Positions 1 through 11,680 of a stretch of DNA of 64,000 nt are shown here, piece after piece. This DNA comes from Plutella xylostella (lineage: Eukaryota > Arthropoda > Insecta > Lepidoptera > Plutellidae). Positions within the stretch are counted from its first letter, which is position 1; each line of letters opens with the position of its first letter. The stretch spans positions 6,760,501 to 6,824,500 of the forward strand of contig NC_063999.1 of the NCBI RefSeq assembly GCF_932276165.1, in the 5' to 3' direction. The notes beneath the pieces are model-generated. The model ran no database searches. It was not told the DNA's origin and saw only the letters and a program-made list of their open reading frames with translations. A program made the translations under genes and the position numbers.

Positions 1-620
1 CTGGTACAAGATTGAGCCATATTTTTTCATAATAAAATCGCATTGCGGGATTTACTTAAATAAACATTTATGAATGCTCGTGTGTTAGCACATTCTGTTC
101 ATCGGACCGTGGACCTCTACGCTCAGACTTCTAGAGCTCTTATTTCCATGTAATAGAGAGGGATTTTGAAAATTTAAGACGTATTTCATCGGACTACTAT
201 GGATACTGCTGGTGCACTGCTTTTACTATTGGCAAAATAGCCAGATTTGGGCCGCTGATCTGATAGGATGAAAGATATATCATCTGTTTTCTGTTTTTTT
301 TTATCTTAACACAGAATTCTAATACTAGAAATGTGGATATGGTGAATATTTACTATTTTAAATTAATTATTAGTTCTAGATAGGGGTCTTAGGATTTACT
401 AGAGTATCAAGAAGCTATGATTTCCTTAAATAGACTCTAATAATTGCTACGATACATTGGAAGGATAGAAAAGCTCGCTTGAGAGTAAGTTAAATATACC
501 TATCTAGAATTCGGATAGTATTCGGTCAATTTACGATGTCAGATGCTGTAAGTGATAAGTCCTCCAACTCCATCTACCAATCATTAGTAAGAGTTGTAAT
601 TTTCATGAGATATTGATGTT

Positions 621-774
621 GATTCTGAAGGCAGAAATTCTAATTTTAACGCTGTCAAACTAAAAAATTTGCTAGCATAAAATGACATTTACGGCAACAA
701 TCATAGAGTCGAATTTTAAACAAAGAAATTAAGGTTTTGACATCGCTAAATTTAAAATTTCTGCCTTCAGAATC
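621..774. mobile_element. MITE with GATTCTGAAGGCAGAAATT ends
   Basis: The left end GATTCTGAAGGCAGAAATTC is mirrored at 755-774 (AATTTCTGCCTTCAGAATC), with a second inner match around TGTCAAA/TTTGACA. About 154 bases, no coding sequence. No clear target duplication. Confidence 0.6.
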
Positions 775-1039
775 GGTATCATTGATTGTGTAGTAGTAGG
801 TCTATGAGATTTATGTATCAATCAGTAAATAATCTGAAACTATCACTAAAGCCTCAAAACTCAAAGTACTTCAACGACAATATTTTGTCGTAAAATAACT
901 TATTTATAAATAAGAAAAATATATTTCATTCGAAAGTAGTTTTTTCGTATTTTCCCCCAAAAAAGCTGGTTAGTATACTATGGGTTGTTCTATGGTTGGT
1001 ACTCAACTCACTATCTTATCCGGCCGTCTCTAAGAATAA

Positions 1040-1160
1040 GTGCCAATTTCACCATTCTCGGTTATCTAACCGACAGGGATTGATTTATAAATTAAACGTC
1101 ATCTCCATATAAAATTCATGACAGATGTGTCAATATAACCGACTATGGAGAAACTGGCAC
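1040..1160. mobile_element. GTGCCAATTTC MITE, copy 1
   Basis: Ends GTGCCAATTTCACCATTCTC and GACTATGGAGAAACTGGCAC are inverted; TAA flanks both sides. The middle (CGACAGGGATTGATTTATAA, ACGTCATCTCCATATAAAAT) is shared with copies at 8743 and 42277. Confidence 0.7.
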
Positions 1161-2607
1161 TAAGACTCAGAAGCTATAATTCTGCACTCCCTCTGTCTGG
1201 TGACAAAGCCATCTTGAGAGGAGTGTCGGCACTTTTCACTCTGTAATTAAGCTTGAAGTCTGCACGCCTCGGCTGACTAATTCTAGGTTTTGCTCACAAG
1301 GCTCTACTTCCTTCACCGTATACAGGGTGGATTTTTATCTGTGATATTCCCTTTGGCAAGCGAATGTACTTATCATACCGAGCAACTTTCATTAGGGGGT
1401 ACGTTTAAGGTTTTAGATATTTATTTCTCATAAGAATTATTTATAATTCACATTAATTTAAAGACTTTGGGATCAACTTTGATATCACGAAATGAAAACA
1501 GCTATTCGTCAATTGCTAATGCCAATAAGCAATTACGTTAGGAGGTAAATTTGAAGGCACTCCATAATTATTCACTAACTTTTCGTAAAACGATTTTATC
1601 TGAAAAAGTAACAAAGATTGAAGAGTTTCCGTGGTACACAAACATAATTACACATTCTTGTTGCAAATTTCCAGTAAGGTATATAAAAGACGTACACTTT
1701 CCTAAATGATATATGAGATAAATACGAAAGCTTCTTAAGTACAAAATAATTGTGTTCGAAATTTCATGAAGCATAAAGCGGAGAGCTTTGAAAATACGAG
1801 CAAAACATATAAATAAACTAAGTTTTCTCTACCCGACGCTCTCTTAAGTAAACTATAAAACATATTACCCTGAACTGAAGCTCTCTCGATGATATTTCAG
1901 GAAAGTCGGTCTAGCACATAAGTAGTTTTGAACTAACCGCACTTGCGTGTACTGAAGTTTAGAAATGAATTTCTCTGCTTTCAAGTTTAAAACAACAGAT
2001 ATAAGAGTTATGGAAAGTTCTTCACGAAGCGAGCACCGTGGCGTGGGACGCCCTCAAGCCGACTTGAAAAGGCCTTTTTGGTAGATTATCCATTTCTACA
2101 ATTAAAATATTTTAGGAAATGAATTCTCAAAACCATTTTAACCAAATGTTTGTCAGCACGCGGTGGTCATTCTAAATAAATTTCATTCCAATATAATAAA
2201 AAAAACTCATATATTTCCTACACATCCTTTGTTTTATTTTTACAATCTAGATTCACAATGGCATATACGACGTCCACGTACACCCGCGTCATATAGCACA
2301 CAATAGAGGCACCTGCCCACCGTCCGTGTCGGACCAAACGCCGTCTTTAATTGAACTCTTCATTGTTTATCAGGCACTCCGGCTAGGTATTATTGGTCTA
2401 TATTTAGTACTACAGGGTGCAAATCTATCAGTGATCGCGTCTGAGGCATTTGATCCATAATGTAGATTGTGTTATGCTCCCAACTGTAATCCTGGAAAGG
2501 ACTTGTCTAAGGGGAAAGGGACACAGATATTTTTTTGTATAAGTCTAAAGTTAAGTTAATTTTAGGCCATATTAATATTAAGTTACTTTTTGTGTGTTTT
2601 TTGGTCA
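1161..2607. other. AT-rich DNA without recognised gene
   Basis: No frame above 70 codons and no clear terminal repeats. TACAGGGTGG at 1321 and TACAGGGTGC at 2412 look like ends of TA-flanked repeats whose partners I cannot place. Confidence 0.5.
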
Positions 2608-2731
2608 AATAAACATTCTTTATCTTATTTATCTTATACATGTTATTTTATAGGTATAAAGGCTGGTCTAATAAACATTCTTTATCTTATTTATCTTATA
2701 CATGTTATTTTATAGGTATAAAGGCTGGTCT
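2608..2731. repeat. Perfect tandem duplication, 2 x 62 bp
   Basis: The unit from AATAAACATTCTTTATCTTA to GGTATAAAGGCTGGTCT occurs twice head to tail with no difference. It lies at what looks like a LINE-type 3' tail, but no coding part is near. Confidence 0.9.
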
Positions 2732-5138
2732 GTCAGTAAAAAGAAACATCTTCTGATGTAAGATAATGCACTTATGGTTGGTAGAGTCAGTTTCTTTCAC
2801 TGTAGGACCACCTGTTATAACTTTTGTGTTTAAACTCTTTAAGTACGTAAGGTTAATTGTATTTTATAAGATAATTTTTTGCATAGTCCAGCGGCGGCTA
2901 AGGCCAAGGGTCATGCATGAAACATAATAAAAATAATTTCTTATGTTTATGTATTCTCTTGTCCACTTATTTCCGTTCCTTTCTGTTGTTTGCGTATGTT
3001 TTCAGCTTTATTGGATAAATTCCTTTGTTTTGCTCTAGAGCTTTGTTTTTTTTATACCACTACCGTCCTCTGATGCAAAGTTATACAGTTTATTACTGCG
3101 TTAATGCAACCCTAAATATGAAATTTGCCTAATCGCTGTGTACTGCATACCTAGCACGGGACGCAAGCCGCACATGATAACCCATAGCAAAAGTTTTGCT
3201 ACGCGCTTACTACTCGCAACATCGCGGCCTTTAAGGGACCGATAGCGCGAAGGAAAACTTTTGTCACGTCTTGTCATCCGCGTCTAGCGCCCCGTTCTAG
3301 GCATGCAGCTCCATTTATTATTTCAGTGAATAGAGGAGCTAGCGGATATCTGATAGTCTAAACTGAAATGATTCGCTAATCCAGACTAAGTAATAACGCT
3401 TGAGGTCTTAGCTGCATAAAAGCTAGAATTTCTAGATTATTCTAAAGCTGGAACTTTCAGGAGCAGACTGGCTTTATGGCATTGTTCAGCTGCCTGCATA
3501 ATTGTAGTGCTGTTCGCTTATTAAGTTTGTTTGCTCATGGAATACCTACTATCTGATGCTAATTCTAATTTACAAAGTTGAGCTAAATAATTTCCGTTAG
3601 CTATTTTTCTACTAAGAGAAAGCTTTGATATCGCGCCGATACAGATAATAGTATGTTTTCTGTGTCATAGATATTTAACTGAGATGTATAGGTATGTTTA
3701 GTGCACAGAAAGTCTATATTAGCTCGATCTATGTATGTTGTTTTTTAAGTTACAGACAGCAGAAAGATCAACCAGAAAGTGTCTGGATTTCGAGATGGTG
3801 TTACCTATGTATAAATAGATATTGAGCGATAAGTGTAAAACAGAAAGAAACAAATGATTTGACACGAATTTCAGTTAAGTATTCGACTTTTAAATATGTA
3901 TTTAAAAAAGACGTAACTCGAAAGAAAGAAATATAGAAAGTCTTGCATAAGTAATGTAATCGCCGCGGCGGGCTCTATTCACCCCAAGCGGTTCTGGAAA
4001 TCGCCTGAAAAGATATTCAAATGTATGAAAATTACAGGCACATTTGCCGGGATCACGTCTCGGTCTGTCAACTTATTCCCGATCGTGTCTTATATCTGCT
4101 ACAATAAATGTTCGAGTGTGTCCAACGGAACGAGAAAAGTTGCGACGTATTCGTATTTATACTGGGTGTTTGTTTTACTGACATATGCCTGGTGTTGGGG
4201 CACGATTTGGGTTGTAGTTTTTTCTAGGTTAAATAGAAGCTGTTGCTCCCGTAGAAAAAACAGGGAAAACAAAATTAAGAATCCTAAAACTTCGATCACC
4301 GAACCTTAATTTTTGAGTTGTACCTGATGATGACTAAAGGAGTGATGCAATGTATCTCGGCAAAATTTGTACTACGATTGTATGCCTTTAAACTGTCGCA
4401 TTGATGCAGTTCTTACAAAAAACCTGAGTGATTCATACTTACCATTAAGCATAACACATACATACCTACATAAGCCAGAGGTCGCAAACTTCTTTCTGTG
4501 GCCGCGATCGGATCGTAGGTTAAACCTGTAGCTCACAGTAAACCGATGGCACCAATCTATAAATAAATTTTATCGACGAAGCCCAATTCAATTTGCTAGA
4601 AAAATAAAAAGTAAATTATATTCCCTCGACGTGCGGTAACAAATTCAAATGTGCGCAGTAAATTAGGGAATATATTATGTAATATCGAAAATACGAGGAA
4701 AATTGGCGTCAAGTCGTGACGGCAGCGAAGAGTTCGCGAGATAAGAAGTGGGATAGAGTCTCCTCAGGGACTTATTGTTATATTTCTACACTATACAGGG
4801 TGAGATCGTATGAGTGATGGAGTCGACGACGTTTAAAATCTAGTACTTTTATACATATCTAGGTATTACAATCATTCTCTGCATTTTCTGAGAGTGATAG
4901 CTATTCGAACAGTAAAAAAGTCTTCATTATGAGCTTTTTACACTCACGAGCAGTGAAAAAGTTCTAGTATGTATTTGTATTCATTTATTAAATCATCCTC
5001 ATCATCAATCCTTAAAACTAATGTTTACAATATCAGCCAAACAATTGACCTGTTTTTCGGCTGGTAATACTCCCATTTAAATTACAATGATCAGTGACAC
5101 AATAATATATGTAACGTCAATTATTTAAGCTTCTCAAA
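2732..5138. other. Non-coding DNA without recognised gene
   Basis: A 94-codon frame at 4025-4309 has no family likeness and no coding-like composition. 3185-3300 shares the ACTTTTGTCACGTCTTG type of block with the MITE at 28036. A TATACAGGGTGAG stretch lies at 4793. Otherwise nothing seen. Confidence 0.45.
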
Positions 5139-5156
5139 TCCTAACTAATATTATAA

Positions 5157-5198
5157 ATTTATATATTTGTGCAATAAATAATTAAATAAATAAATAAA
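5157..5198 (+). mobile_element. Ultra-short LINE tail inside the Helitron
   Basis: TATATTTGTGCAATAAA followed by AAATAAAT repeats matches the very end of the 53-kb LINE. The Helitron sequence would be continuous without it. About 40 bases were inserted. Confidence 0.6.
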
Positions 5199-5228
5199 TG
5201 CGAAAGTAACTGTGTCAGTCTGTCTGTA

Positions 5229-5437
5229 AGGGCGCCTTCAAATTAGTCGCGCGACTGCAGCGCTGCTGTCTAAATTCCATATAAATTATTAACGCGCGAC
5301 TGCAGCGCTGCTGCGGCGCTGCAGTCGCGCATCTTTTAAATTACAAAATTTATATGGAATTTAGACAGCAGCGCGACTGCAGCGCTGCAGCAGCGCTGCA
5401 GTCGCGCGACACTTAGCGACTAATTTGAAGGCGCCCT
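5229..5437. mobile_element. GC-rich foldback MITE inside the Helitron
   Basis: Terminal repeats AGGGCGCCTTCAAATTAGTC and their mirror image are flanked by TA on each side (5227-5228 and 5438-5439). The inside is built of GCGCGACTGCAGCGCTGC palindromes several times over, and a second inverted pair TCTAAATTCCATATAAATT / its mirror. The TA duplication suggests a Tc1/mariner-like mover. Confidence 0.75.
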
Positions 5438-6120
5438 TACTCTTTCAGGCCAAAACTACTGAACGGATTTGAATGAAATTTGGTATACATACTGTCTAGA
5501 CCCTGGGAAAGAACATAGGCTACTTTTTATCTCTGAATTCCCACGGGAAATCTTTTTAAGGCGAAGCGAAACGCGCGGGAACAGCTAGTAAAACAGAAAG
5601 TCAAGTTTTAAGCGTATTACGTGAAAGTGTCCCCATCCCTGCATTTCTAATCGCCCCCTTCCCCCCATACACTACATAAACAATATTAAAATGCCCACTT
5701 TATGCTAATTGCATTCACGCCCGATGACTCAGCTTTCTTCAATTATTCATGAGTATGGCAACCCCGACAGTTCACACTTTAATGACTAACTAACGTAGGT
5801 GATGTACACTCGAAGACATTGTCACCAAGTATTTGGAAATTGTTTGGAATCAACTTTGTTGTAGGAAAATCTTAAAATATTGGTAGTAAGCTTTTCATTG
5901 AGATTTTAATTTATTAATGTATTTTATTTAAATATACAGGGTGTATAAAGAAGGTTTTACTAAGCCGATAGGGCATTGCTCGGGCTGACGTTATGAACAA
6001 CCTGTAGCTTCATATATAGGTATAATTTGTATCATTATTACTAACTTATTTATGACGTAGACTGTTTTTCAGTTTCTTTATTGTTTTCTATAAATTCTGC
6101 GGTTTGCGATACTTCGGCCT

Positions 6121-6310
6121 TTATTTATTTATTTATTTATAAACACTTTATTGTATAATAATAAAACAGTTACAAAAATGGACTTAAAAGTAGTAAGTAT
6201 ATACAGAGGCGGGCTTATTGCCAAGAAGCAATTCCTTCCAACCAACCTTTGTTTGGTGTAAAACTAAAGTTTTTAAACTCCCTTAATACAATAAAAAGCT
6301 ATAAGTACCT
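6121..6310 (-). mobile_element. LINE 3' UTR fragment with TTTA tail, minus strand
   Basis: A (TTTA)n run at 6121-6140 followed by AAACACTTTATTGTATAATA and ATTGCCAAGAAGCAATTCC has the form of a reversed LINE 3' end with an AAAT tail. It carries no coding part. Confidence 0.55.
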
Positions 6311-7017
6311 ACTTGAAACAATTTAAACAAAAAACAATGTGGAAAGTACCTACCTAAACTAAAACATATCTAAGATAAAAACGAAAAATACAAACTAACT
6401 ACCTATTTAACTTACATAAATACCTTTAGTTACCATATTTTCAAAGTAGGTAATAGTTAAGTACCTTTACCTGCATGAACTGAATCACTCTTCAATAATT
6501 AGGTTCCAACACGAACCTACTCGTAGCATTAAATGAAACAAAAGGCTGTTACTTCAGAGTGGTGTGCCTGCAACATCTACTGTCCCTGTATTGATTAAAT
6601 ATCAGGCACTCACGGTATTGTATGCAGGGTGCGTTGCGTAACTAAAATAGAGACATCATAGACTTAGGGCCCTTTCCACAATGTCTGGTTAGTGGCTACC
6701 TGTCGGATAAAATACATGCTGTCACTCTCTGTCATTATTTTTTAGACAGTGACAGTACAGTCAAACTATAAAGTCCTGACATCAAAGAGTGCGATTTTGC
6801 TAAGACTTTTTATGATCATCAGTTATTTACTTACTTTTACATACATTTTAAAAATAAAATATCGATTGATTATGGATTTTTAACGGATTTGTCCTTAAAT
6901 GAATGTAACAGATCGATTAAATACGATCTTAAACAATTAGTTAGGATCCACTTCCGTTTTCACGACTTTATAGTTGGACTGTATGTATTTTATCCGACAG
7001 GTAGCCACTAACCAGAC

Positions 7018-7959
7018 TGTTGAGGACAGCAAGTGGACTGAGCGGTGAATAAAAATACCGTTTCGATTCTACTCTCCTCAACAAGAGGAATTTATTTACA
7101 CAATCACACGGAACACAAAGGTTAACACAAATACATAAAATCACAGGCGTAAAAGGTTCACTGAAGGACGGGTGTCCATATCACAGTTCGTAATCACTTT
7201 CACTAAGTCACTGTTCTCTATACTGGTGTCACGGGGAGGGCGGGATGCCGGCTCGACCCGTACCGTGGATTCGTGAGGGGCTGCGGGGAGCGGCGGTGGT
7301 TACCGGCTCGACCCGCAGCAGCGGCGTCGGGGCCACGGGCGTGGCGTCGGGGCCACGGGCGTCGTGAATGTCAACGACGAGCGACGGGTGTCGCGGCAGC
7401 AGTGACGGGCGTCGCTGCTGGGCCAGACGGGTGTCTGGAGAGGGGCTGCGGGGAGCGACGGTGGTTACCGGCTCGACCCGCAGCGGGCGTCACGGTGGAG
7501 GCGACGGGCGTCGCGGTAGCAGCGACGGGCGTCGCTGCTGGGCCAGACAGGTGTCTGGAGTAGCGGATGCTACCTCCCGCGCGAAGTCTGCTCCCTGGCT
7601 CGGACTTCGGCGGGGTGACTCAGGGAATCAAAGATTCGCCTTCGTCGGGGTTCCTTCCTTACGGTCGGAGTCACGCAACCATGTGCGGAAAAAGGGGAAC
7701 GCGGAGGTTCGACCCTTTTGGGTGCCTTCCTTGCGGTCGGCGGAGGTGAGCTTGCTAGCTTACGCTGAGCAGAACTCTGAGTCGAAGCTAGGCTAAGACT
7801 GACAATACAGGGAAAATGGGCCTGTATTTATACCTGAGACCAATAGGCCTCCATTGTTCTCGACTCGGGAGAGGCGCGCTCGTTGGTCAAGCGCGCCGTG
7901 CGTGGGTGCGAGGGAGCGCTGTGCGTGCGAGCAGGATGGATAGCTCGCTGTCCGCAACA
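7018..7959 (-). mobile_element. Solo LTR of an LTR retrotransposon with 5-bp target duplication
   Basis: The 942-bp unit starts TGTTGAGGACAGC and ends GCTGTCCGCAACA, so it has TG...CA ends and a 13-bp imperfect terminal inverted repeat. CAGAC lies on both sides (7013-7017 and 7960-7964). On the minus strand it holds a TATAAATA box (7825-7832), a TCAGT initiator at the proper 30-base distance (7798-7802) and an AATAAA signal (7091-7096), the order U3, R, U5 expected of an LTR. No coding region or second LTR is present, so internal recombination has left a solo LTR. The frames inside it have GC-rich repeats and no protein likeness. Confidence 0.85.
7275..7560. repeat. 165-bp tandem duplication inside the solo LTR
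   Basis: The block AGGGGCTGCGGGGAGCG starts at 7276 and again at 7441, 165 bases apart. The units share GTTACCGGCTCGACCCGCAG and GACGGGCGTCGCTGCTGGGC stretches with internal GACGGGCGTCG sub-repeats. In the LTR frame this would lie in R or U5. Confidence 0.75.
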
Positions 7960-8742
7960 CAGACATTGTGGAACAGGCCCTTAGAAAGTTACCTTTGAAG
8001 GGTCAATTATTTTTGTACTTATTATTATTAATGACTTAATTTACAAATTGAAGCAAAATCGCAAAGTCATAAGTAACGATCTAAAAATAACGATGAGTTT
8101 TGAAACCCTCGTCTTAGAAGCAAAAAATGTGCTGCTGTGTCCTTTTTATTATAACGTTTATTGGAAAAGTTTGTCCGCAATAAAAGAGTAATCCTAGTAA
8201 ATTATCCGCACTAATGAATAAAAGTTAGGTTTCTAGATAACTCCAGAAAGAATATAGACGCTGGAATAGCCTATAAGTTTATTCCTAGAGGCTAAATTAT
8301 TGAGAAAAACTCAAAAAATAAGGTAGGATATTGACGTTGTAATTTACGGGATTTAAGCAAGTTGCTAAAGAATCACCTATCTGTTCCTTGCAGCCTCAAT
8401 GCAGCATGAGAATAAATTATTAAAATAGAAAGTGATGATACTAAAATTATCGATCTACCACGATTTACGCCAATTGCTCGGGCGGGCGGCAAAAATGCCA
8501 GCCAACAAAAGTTTAGGAATGGCATTTTGACAAGGACATCTTCTTTTCCATTGTGTTATGTCAGTGACAGACAAAAAAGTCAAACTAGGGTTTCGCACGT
8601 GGATTGACCAGTAAAATTAGCATCAGTCGCTGAATGCTCAGGGTGCGCCGGTTGCATAAGGAACATGTGATACGTCACTCTAGCAGGTTCCTTTCGTGCA
8701 GCCCGGTTTTGAAGATAAAATTAAATTTTCCTAACATCCTAA

Positions 8743-8870
8743 GTGCCAATTTCTCCATAGTCGGTTAGAGCATAACCAGGAAGTAGTGGTTGTATTTTGA
8801 CACATTTGTCATGAATTTAATATGGAGATGACGTTTAATTTATAAATCAATCCATGTCGGTTGGTTCTAC
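8743..8870. mobile_element. GTGCCAATTTC MITE, copy 2, inverted middle
   Basis: Left end GTGCCAATTTCTCCATAGTC is intact. The middle is in the opposite direction to the copies at 1040 and 42277 (TATGGAGATGACGTTTAATT). The right terminal repeat is decayed. Confidence 0.65.
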
Positions 8871-8874
8871 CTTT

Positions 8875-9605
8875 TTTGGCATAAGATTTATTTGCCTAAT
8901 CTCGTATTGCATAGTAACGTTTGGTCAAAGTCTCGTTACGCCGAAAATCGTATAGCATAAATCTCGTTTAGTAAAAAGTTATTTCGCATAACATTGTTTA
9001 GCCTAATAATGGTATTGCCAAATCTTGAATAGCCTAATAATGCTATGGCATAGGTTTATACAAAGTAATAATATTCGTTTGGCTTTAACTTTGACGGAGC
9101 GTCTCCCTACATAGCGCAAACTGGTGCCTTGTATTGTTTCCGCTGTTTGGAAAACGCTCCGCTTTGGTTTTGATGAACATGTGCACCTAACACGCTCCTC
9201 CTCGCTGTGCTCATCGTAGCACCTATTTTTAGGTTTCGATCTCATGGGGTTTGTAATAATTATATTGGTCTTTAACTTTCGCTTTTTTGATCATACAATA
9301 TCGTGATTTTCGGGATGTAGGAGAAAAATACCACAATTTGTACATTTACTACATACTTAATATATTATTTATTAAGATAACATTAGGAGAAACAAGATTA
9401 TACATAGGTATAGACGAACATAAATTTGAGCAAACGAAACTTAGGTGTTTAAAGATTGTGCCTGTGCATTGTGTGAGTTTTAGACGAAACGAGCTTTATG
9501 CCACATAAGTCTTGGCAAAGTGATGGTTCGGCCAAAAAAGTTTAGACCATACGAGTTATGCGAAATGAGTTTTGGTCAATAAAGATTATGCGAGATGAGC
9601 GGAAC
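8875..9605. repeat. Repeat with two opposed arrays of degenerate GCATAAT/CGTTT motifs
   Basis: Left side (8875-9060): loose repeats such as GTATTGCATAGTAACGTTTG, ATCGTATAGCATAAATCTCG and GCCTAATAATGG. Right side (9430-9605): the mirrored kind, such as GACGAAACGAGCTTTATGCC, GAGTTATGCGAAATGAGTTT and AGATTATGCGAGATGAGC. The middle is unrelated DNA with no gene. I take it as one element with subterminal arrays; class unknown. Confidence 0.5.
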
Positions 9606-9790
9606 CCACGGCACTAAGTAAGTATAATAAATGTACATTCTAGGTAGCGAAAATTTACCTAAGTATGAACTTAAGTTCTACTTAACGACAAGTCAGCCTC
9701 TCACAGCACTGCATTCTATTCTCGAGTTTTACTTAACTTGACTTGCCGGCTGTGACACAGACATAAGATTTACAGACATAAGACATTTAG

Positions 9791-10026
9791 ACGGCTGAAT
9801 GGTGTAGTGGTTAGTGACCCTGACTGCTAAGCCGAAGGCCGGGACCTTCGGTTCGGTTCGATTCCAGGCTGGATATTGGTTTAAAGACAGATATTTATAC
9901 TCGGGTCTTGGGTGTTGATATTTATATTTAGTGTGTCTCTCTATCTGTGTATTTGTGTAGATATATCTAGATATAGCTTGGGGTCGGATGGCCGTGTGTG
10001 AGACGTCCCCACATATTTATTTATAA
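9791..10026 (+). mobile_element. tRNA-derived SINE
   Basis: The head has an A box (TGGTGTAGTGGTTAGTGACC) and a B box (GGTTCGATTCC at 9855-9865) of an RNA polymerase III promoter. The body (GACAGATATTTATACTCGGG, GTGTTGATATTTATATTTAG) and a tail near ACATATTTATTTATA follow. No cloverleaf acceptor pairing, so not a tRNA gene. Confidence 0.8.
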
Positions 10027-10029
10027 GTA

Positions 10030-11680
10030 GGTACGTAGGTAAATGTTACCATACTCGTTCTACTTATCTAAAGCCAATTTCCCCTAATGCTCTCATTACA
10101 TCCACATCTCATACTCTTCAATTAACTATAATATGTAATGAATAGGCTCGTGTGTCAATTAACGTATTGACGAATCGATTACCGACCTCAACTAATTGAC
10201 TTCCAAGCCTCTGCAGTGACTCGGATTGCTAATAGATTCCATTTAACCAATACAATATTTATATATGTATGTATAGTTAAATACTTGGTTTCATGATGTA
10301 GCCAATTCTGATAAAAAAATTTCTATGAGTACCTAGTTTCATATGGTTTTTTATTTTAGATTTTCCAAATGTAGAATGAAGGCCGAGCCGCCGCCTTTAT
10401 ATATACGCTTAGAATATCTCTTTCACAACACCCGTATATAGTGGCCCGTTAGTCAACAACGTCATGCCGGCAGGAGAACCTAACTGGCCAATATAAGGAA
10501 CAACTTTTTTTCATGGATAAAAAAACACGTTTTTTTTGTATGCGAGGTTTTTTTGGCGAACAGAGCTGCTCAAATGATGATTTTGTATCACCGGCACCGT
10601 TGACCCATAGGAAGTTGACAAATGGCACAACCTCTACTACACACACTAAATCTCATTGATAAAGCATTGATACTAACAAATCTTTGCAAACTCTTATTAC
10701 CCAAGATATTCAGTTAGAGAAATATCTTCACCGGCAAATATTCATAACTTAATTAACATTCGGAACCGCCACAAAGCTGGAATCTCGTTACGTTCAGTAT
10801 CCGGAGCCGGCAGCGGAACGGAATCTAATAAATACTTGTGAATATTTAGCTGCTGCGGCTCTGTCTTTCGACGCCACGACGACTTAAGGGGATCCCTAAA
10901 GCTAAAATGCTAAAGTCGGCTTGATATACTTGATTAGATTGGAAAAACGGTGGCTTCTATCACATTGATAAAAATATATTTTGTAGCAGAGGGTATACTG
11001 AACATGTTAGTTGCTTATAAATTGGTGCAGGATTATAATAAGTATGTTAAAAAAAATTGCAAACACACCATGTCTTTTGCCATTTTTTGACTTATTATGA
11101 AAAAACCCTCGAAATCAGAGGGCCCATTTTCATGGAATCTTATATGTATGTGTAGGTAATTAAATTCTTAACAAAGTTACCTTAAAGAGTTGGATTTAAT
11201 GGACCAGATGTCAACTTTTTTTGCAAAAAACTAATAAATTCCGGTTTAAAAATGATGACACCGTGACAGATTTCAGATTTCTTCAGTCGTCGCCCTGGTG
11301 GCGGCCTGTTAGGAGCGATACCCACGCCATTTTATTTTTTATCAAATATTTCACAAAAACTGATTAAATCAACAAATTATGACTACAAGTATTATAATAC
11401 ATATGCATTTGCTATGGAAAGTTAATTTTCTAATCATTTTAGATGCAGAAAAGCCGAAAATTCTTAGAAAACATTTCGCCTTTTCGATTTGTTTACATTT
11501 TTTACTATAGAGTTATAGATGCATAGATAAAGGTAAACATTGCACATAATGACACTTATTAGATTCTCCGAATAAGAACTATACGGTCAATGCAGTATGC
11601 CAAAGCGCGAGCCTGTTTATATTCTGAGGGGTAATTTATTTTATTTTAACGGTCGTGTATGGTAGGTAAGCTACACAATA
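10030..11680. other. Non-coding DNA without recognised gene
   Basis: Frames are short and without family likeness. Nothing repeated within the window was recognised, apart from a TATACAGGGTGTTGAAAAG repeat start at 11681. Confidence 0.45.

Larger units (their letters stand above)
5139..5588 (+). mobile_element. Non-autonomous Helitron of Lep1 type
   Basis: It begins TCCTAACTAATATTATAAA after an A and ends GGGAACAGCTAG before a T, the Helitron rule. The core has the GTCTGTCT run, the CAAAACTACTGAACGGATTT stretch and the CCCACGGGAAA stretch of the lepidopteran family. Two later insertions break it, listed separately. It has no coding capacity. Confidence 0.85.
6667..7980. mobile_element. PIF/Harbinger-type MITE, split by the solo LTR
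   Basis: Terminal inverted repeats of about 52 bases (GGGCCCTTTCCACAATGTCT on the left, mirrored by AGACATTGTGGAACAGGCCC on the right) are bordered by TTA on both sides (6664-6666 and 7981-7983). A 3-bp TTA duplication with GGGCC ends is typical of PIF/Harbinger. Without the LTR and its duplication the element would be about 370 bases. Confidence 0.8.

Noticed and set aside
4025..4309. 94-codon frame on the + strand
   Set aside because: No family likeness, no splice context, composition like the surrounding AT-rich DNA, and an overlapping frame of similar length on the other strand.
7273..7796. GC-rich overlapping frames of 96 and 142 codons
   Set aside because: They lie on the opposite strand inside the solo LTR and come from GC-rich tandem repeats that lack stops by chance.
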